DNA of 64,000 bases from Thalassotalea sp. HSM 43. GTDB lineage: Bacteria; Pseudomonadota; Gammaproteobacteria; Enterobacterales; Alteromonadaceae. The notes below the pieces were generated by a model. It was not told where the DNA came from, ran no database searches, and saw only the letters and a program-made list of their open reading frames with translations. Of this stretch, positions 63,744 through 64,000 are shown piece after piece. Made by a program: the position numbers and the translations under genes. The stretch is taken from NCBI RefSeq assembly GCF_004752005.1, contig NZ_CP038493.1, positions 1,512,302 to 1,576,301 on the forward strand, read 5' to 3'. How positions within the stretch are numbered: the first letter of the stretch is position 1; every line of letters starts with the position of its first letter.

Positions 63744-63806
63744 CTTCAAGGGGTCAGAACACTTGAAATGACAATGAACTTTCAAGTGATCTGACCCCTT
63801 GAAAAG
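63744..63806. repeat. Inverted pair of the dispersed repeat core
   Basis: CTTCAAGGGGTCAGAACACT at 63744 and its inverse ending CCCCTTGAAAAG at 63806 surround an 11-base centre, making a long palindrome of about 25 bases per arm with one mismatch (AACAC against ATCAC). The core is the same as at 623 and 42650 but the AATTATTTCCGC arm is missing. It lies between the terminator and the next gene's stop. Confidence 0.85.
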
Positions 63807-63807
63807 A

Positions 63808-64000
63808 TTACAGCAATTCTTTTACGATCAGCTTTAGTAAAAACGTTTCCCTTTCAATCGACATACCCTTTTTCTCACTGTTGGCCATGGTATGTTCATT
63901 GTGGGCAATGGCTTGATAAATATTGATCCATACCGGACGCATGCCATTGGCAATTTCGTGGGCTTCCAGTTCGGTGTTGGCTAACTCATCGTCAATTTCA
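63808..64000 (-). CDS. 3' end of an unidentified gene
   Basis: A minus-strand frame open from the window edge ends at TAA 63808-63810, giving at least 63 residues. It includes EIANGMRPVWINIYQAIAHN and SIERETFLLKLIVKELL. It is soluble, helical in character, and I do not recognise a family. The uninterrupted frame and normal composition favour a real gene. Confidence 0.65.
   Translation of the reverse strand, partial: EIDDELANTELEAHEIANGMRPVWINIYQAIAHNEHTMANSEKKGMSIERETFLLKLIVKELL

Noticed and set aside
1-64000. tRNA, rRNA or intact insertion sequence
   Set aside because: I saw no cloverleaf with a TTCGA-type arm, no rRNA-like stretch and no transposase or integrase frame. A tRNA scan could still find one I missed.

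Overview
The window looks like chromosomal DNA of a marine gammaproteobacterium of the Alteromonadales, most likely Colwelliaceae (Colwellia/Thalassotalea-like). This is judged from protein flavour, moderate AT richness, and gene order such as lptM-dapF-DUF484-yigB and the caa3-type cox cluster. No search was run, so the genus is an inference. No tRNA, rRNA, CRISPR array or intact transposase was seen.

Layout. (1) 1-2.4 kb: the start of a lipoprotein gene, a 3' remnant of a rarD-like transporter gene abutting a dispersed repeat, and a secreted subtilisin-like protease. (2) 2.7-12.6 kb: a divergent catabolic-looking locus. The minus arm encodes a fold-type III PLP enzyme, a DUF2185 protein and both aconitase X subunits. 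The plus arm encodes a group II PLP decarboxylase-like enzyme, an MFS carrier, a class III aminotransferase and a penicillin-acylase-family hydrolase. No characterised pathway known to me has this set of genes. (3) 12.6-28.5 kb: housekeeping genes. These are an M48 protease with a DUF898 membrane protein, uvrD, an S10 peptidase, yigB, DUF484, dapF, lysA and lptM, then cyaY, hemC, hemD, hemX, hemY and an MltA-family protein. xerC is absent from its usual place.

(4) 28.8-43.6 kb: an accessory region. It has a beta-helix exported protein, an outer-membrane barrel, a LysR regulator, a universal stress protein and a nine-gene Mrp-type antiporter operon. The operon runs E-F-G-(A'/B)-C-D-D-small-D, which resembles the antiporter module of archaeal membrane-bound hydrogenases. 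The stretch from the barrel gene to the end of the operon lies between two ~483-bp direct repeats built of hairpin modules. Beyond them are a GIY-YIG protein and a duplicated fragment of the neighbouring hydrolase gene's 3' end.

(5) 43.6-53.3 kb: a large secreted alpha/beta hydrolase, a 42-residue membrane protein, a kelch protein, plsB, an acidic lipoprotein, a fasciclin-domain protein and lexA with two SOS boxes. (6) 53.8-62.8 kb: the complete cytochrome c oxidase locus, with subunit II carrying two cytochrome c domains, Cox11, subunit III, SURF1, heme A synthase, heme O synthase and SCO. (7) 63-64 kb: a YebC-family regulator, an inverted pair of the dispersed repeat, and the 3' end of an unidentified gene.

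The hem genes and the ctaB/ctaA genes together supply heme A to the oxidase. The Mrp operon would couple proton and sodium gradients in a marine cell. The aconitase X locus and the direct-repeat-bounded Mrp region are the best places to look for undescribed biology.
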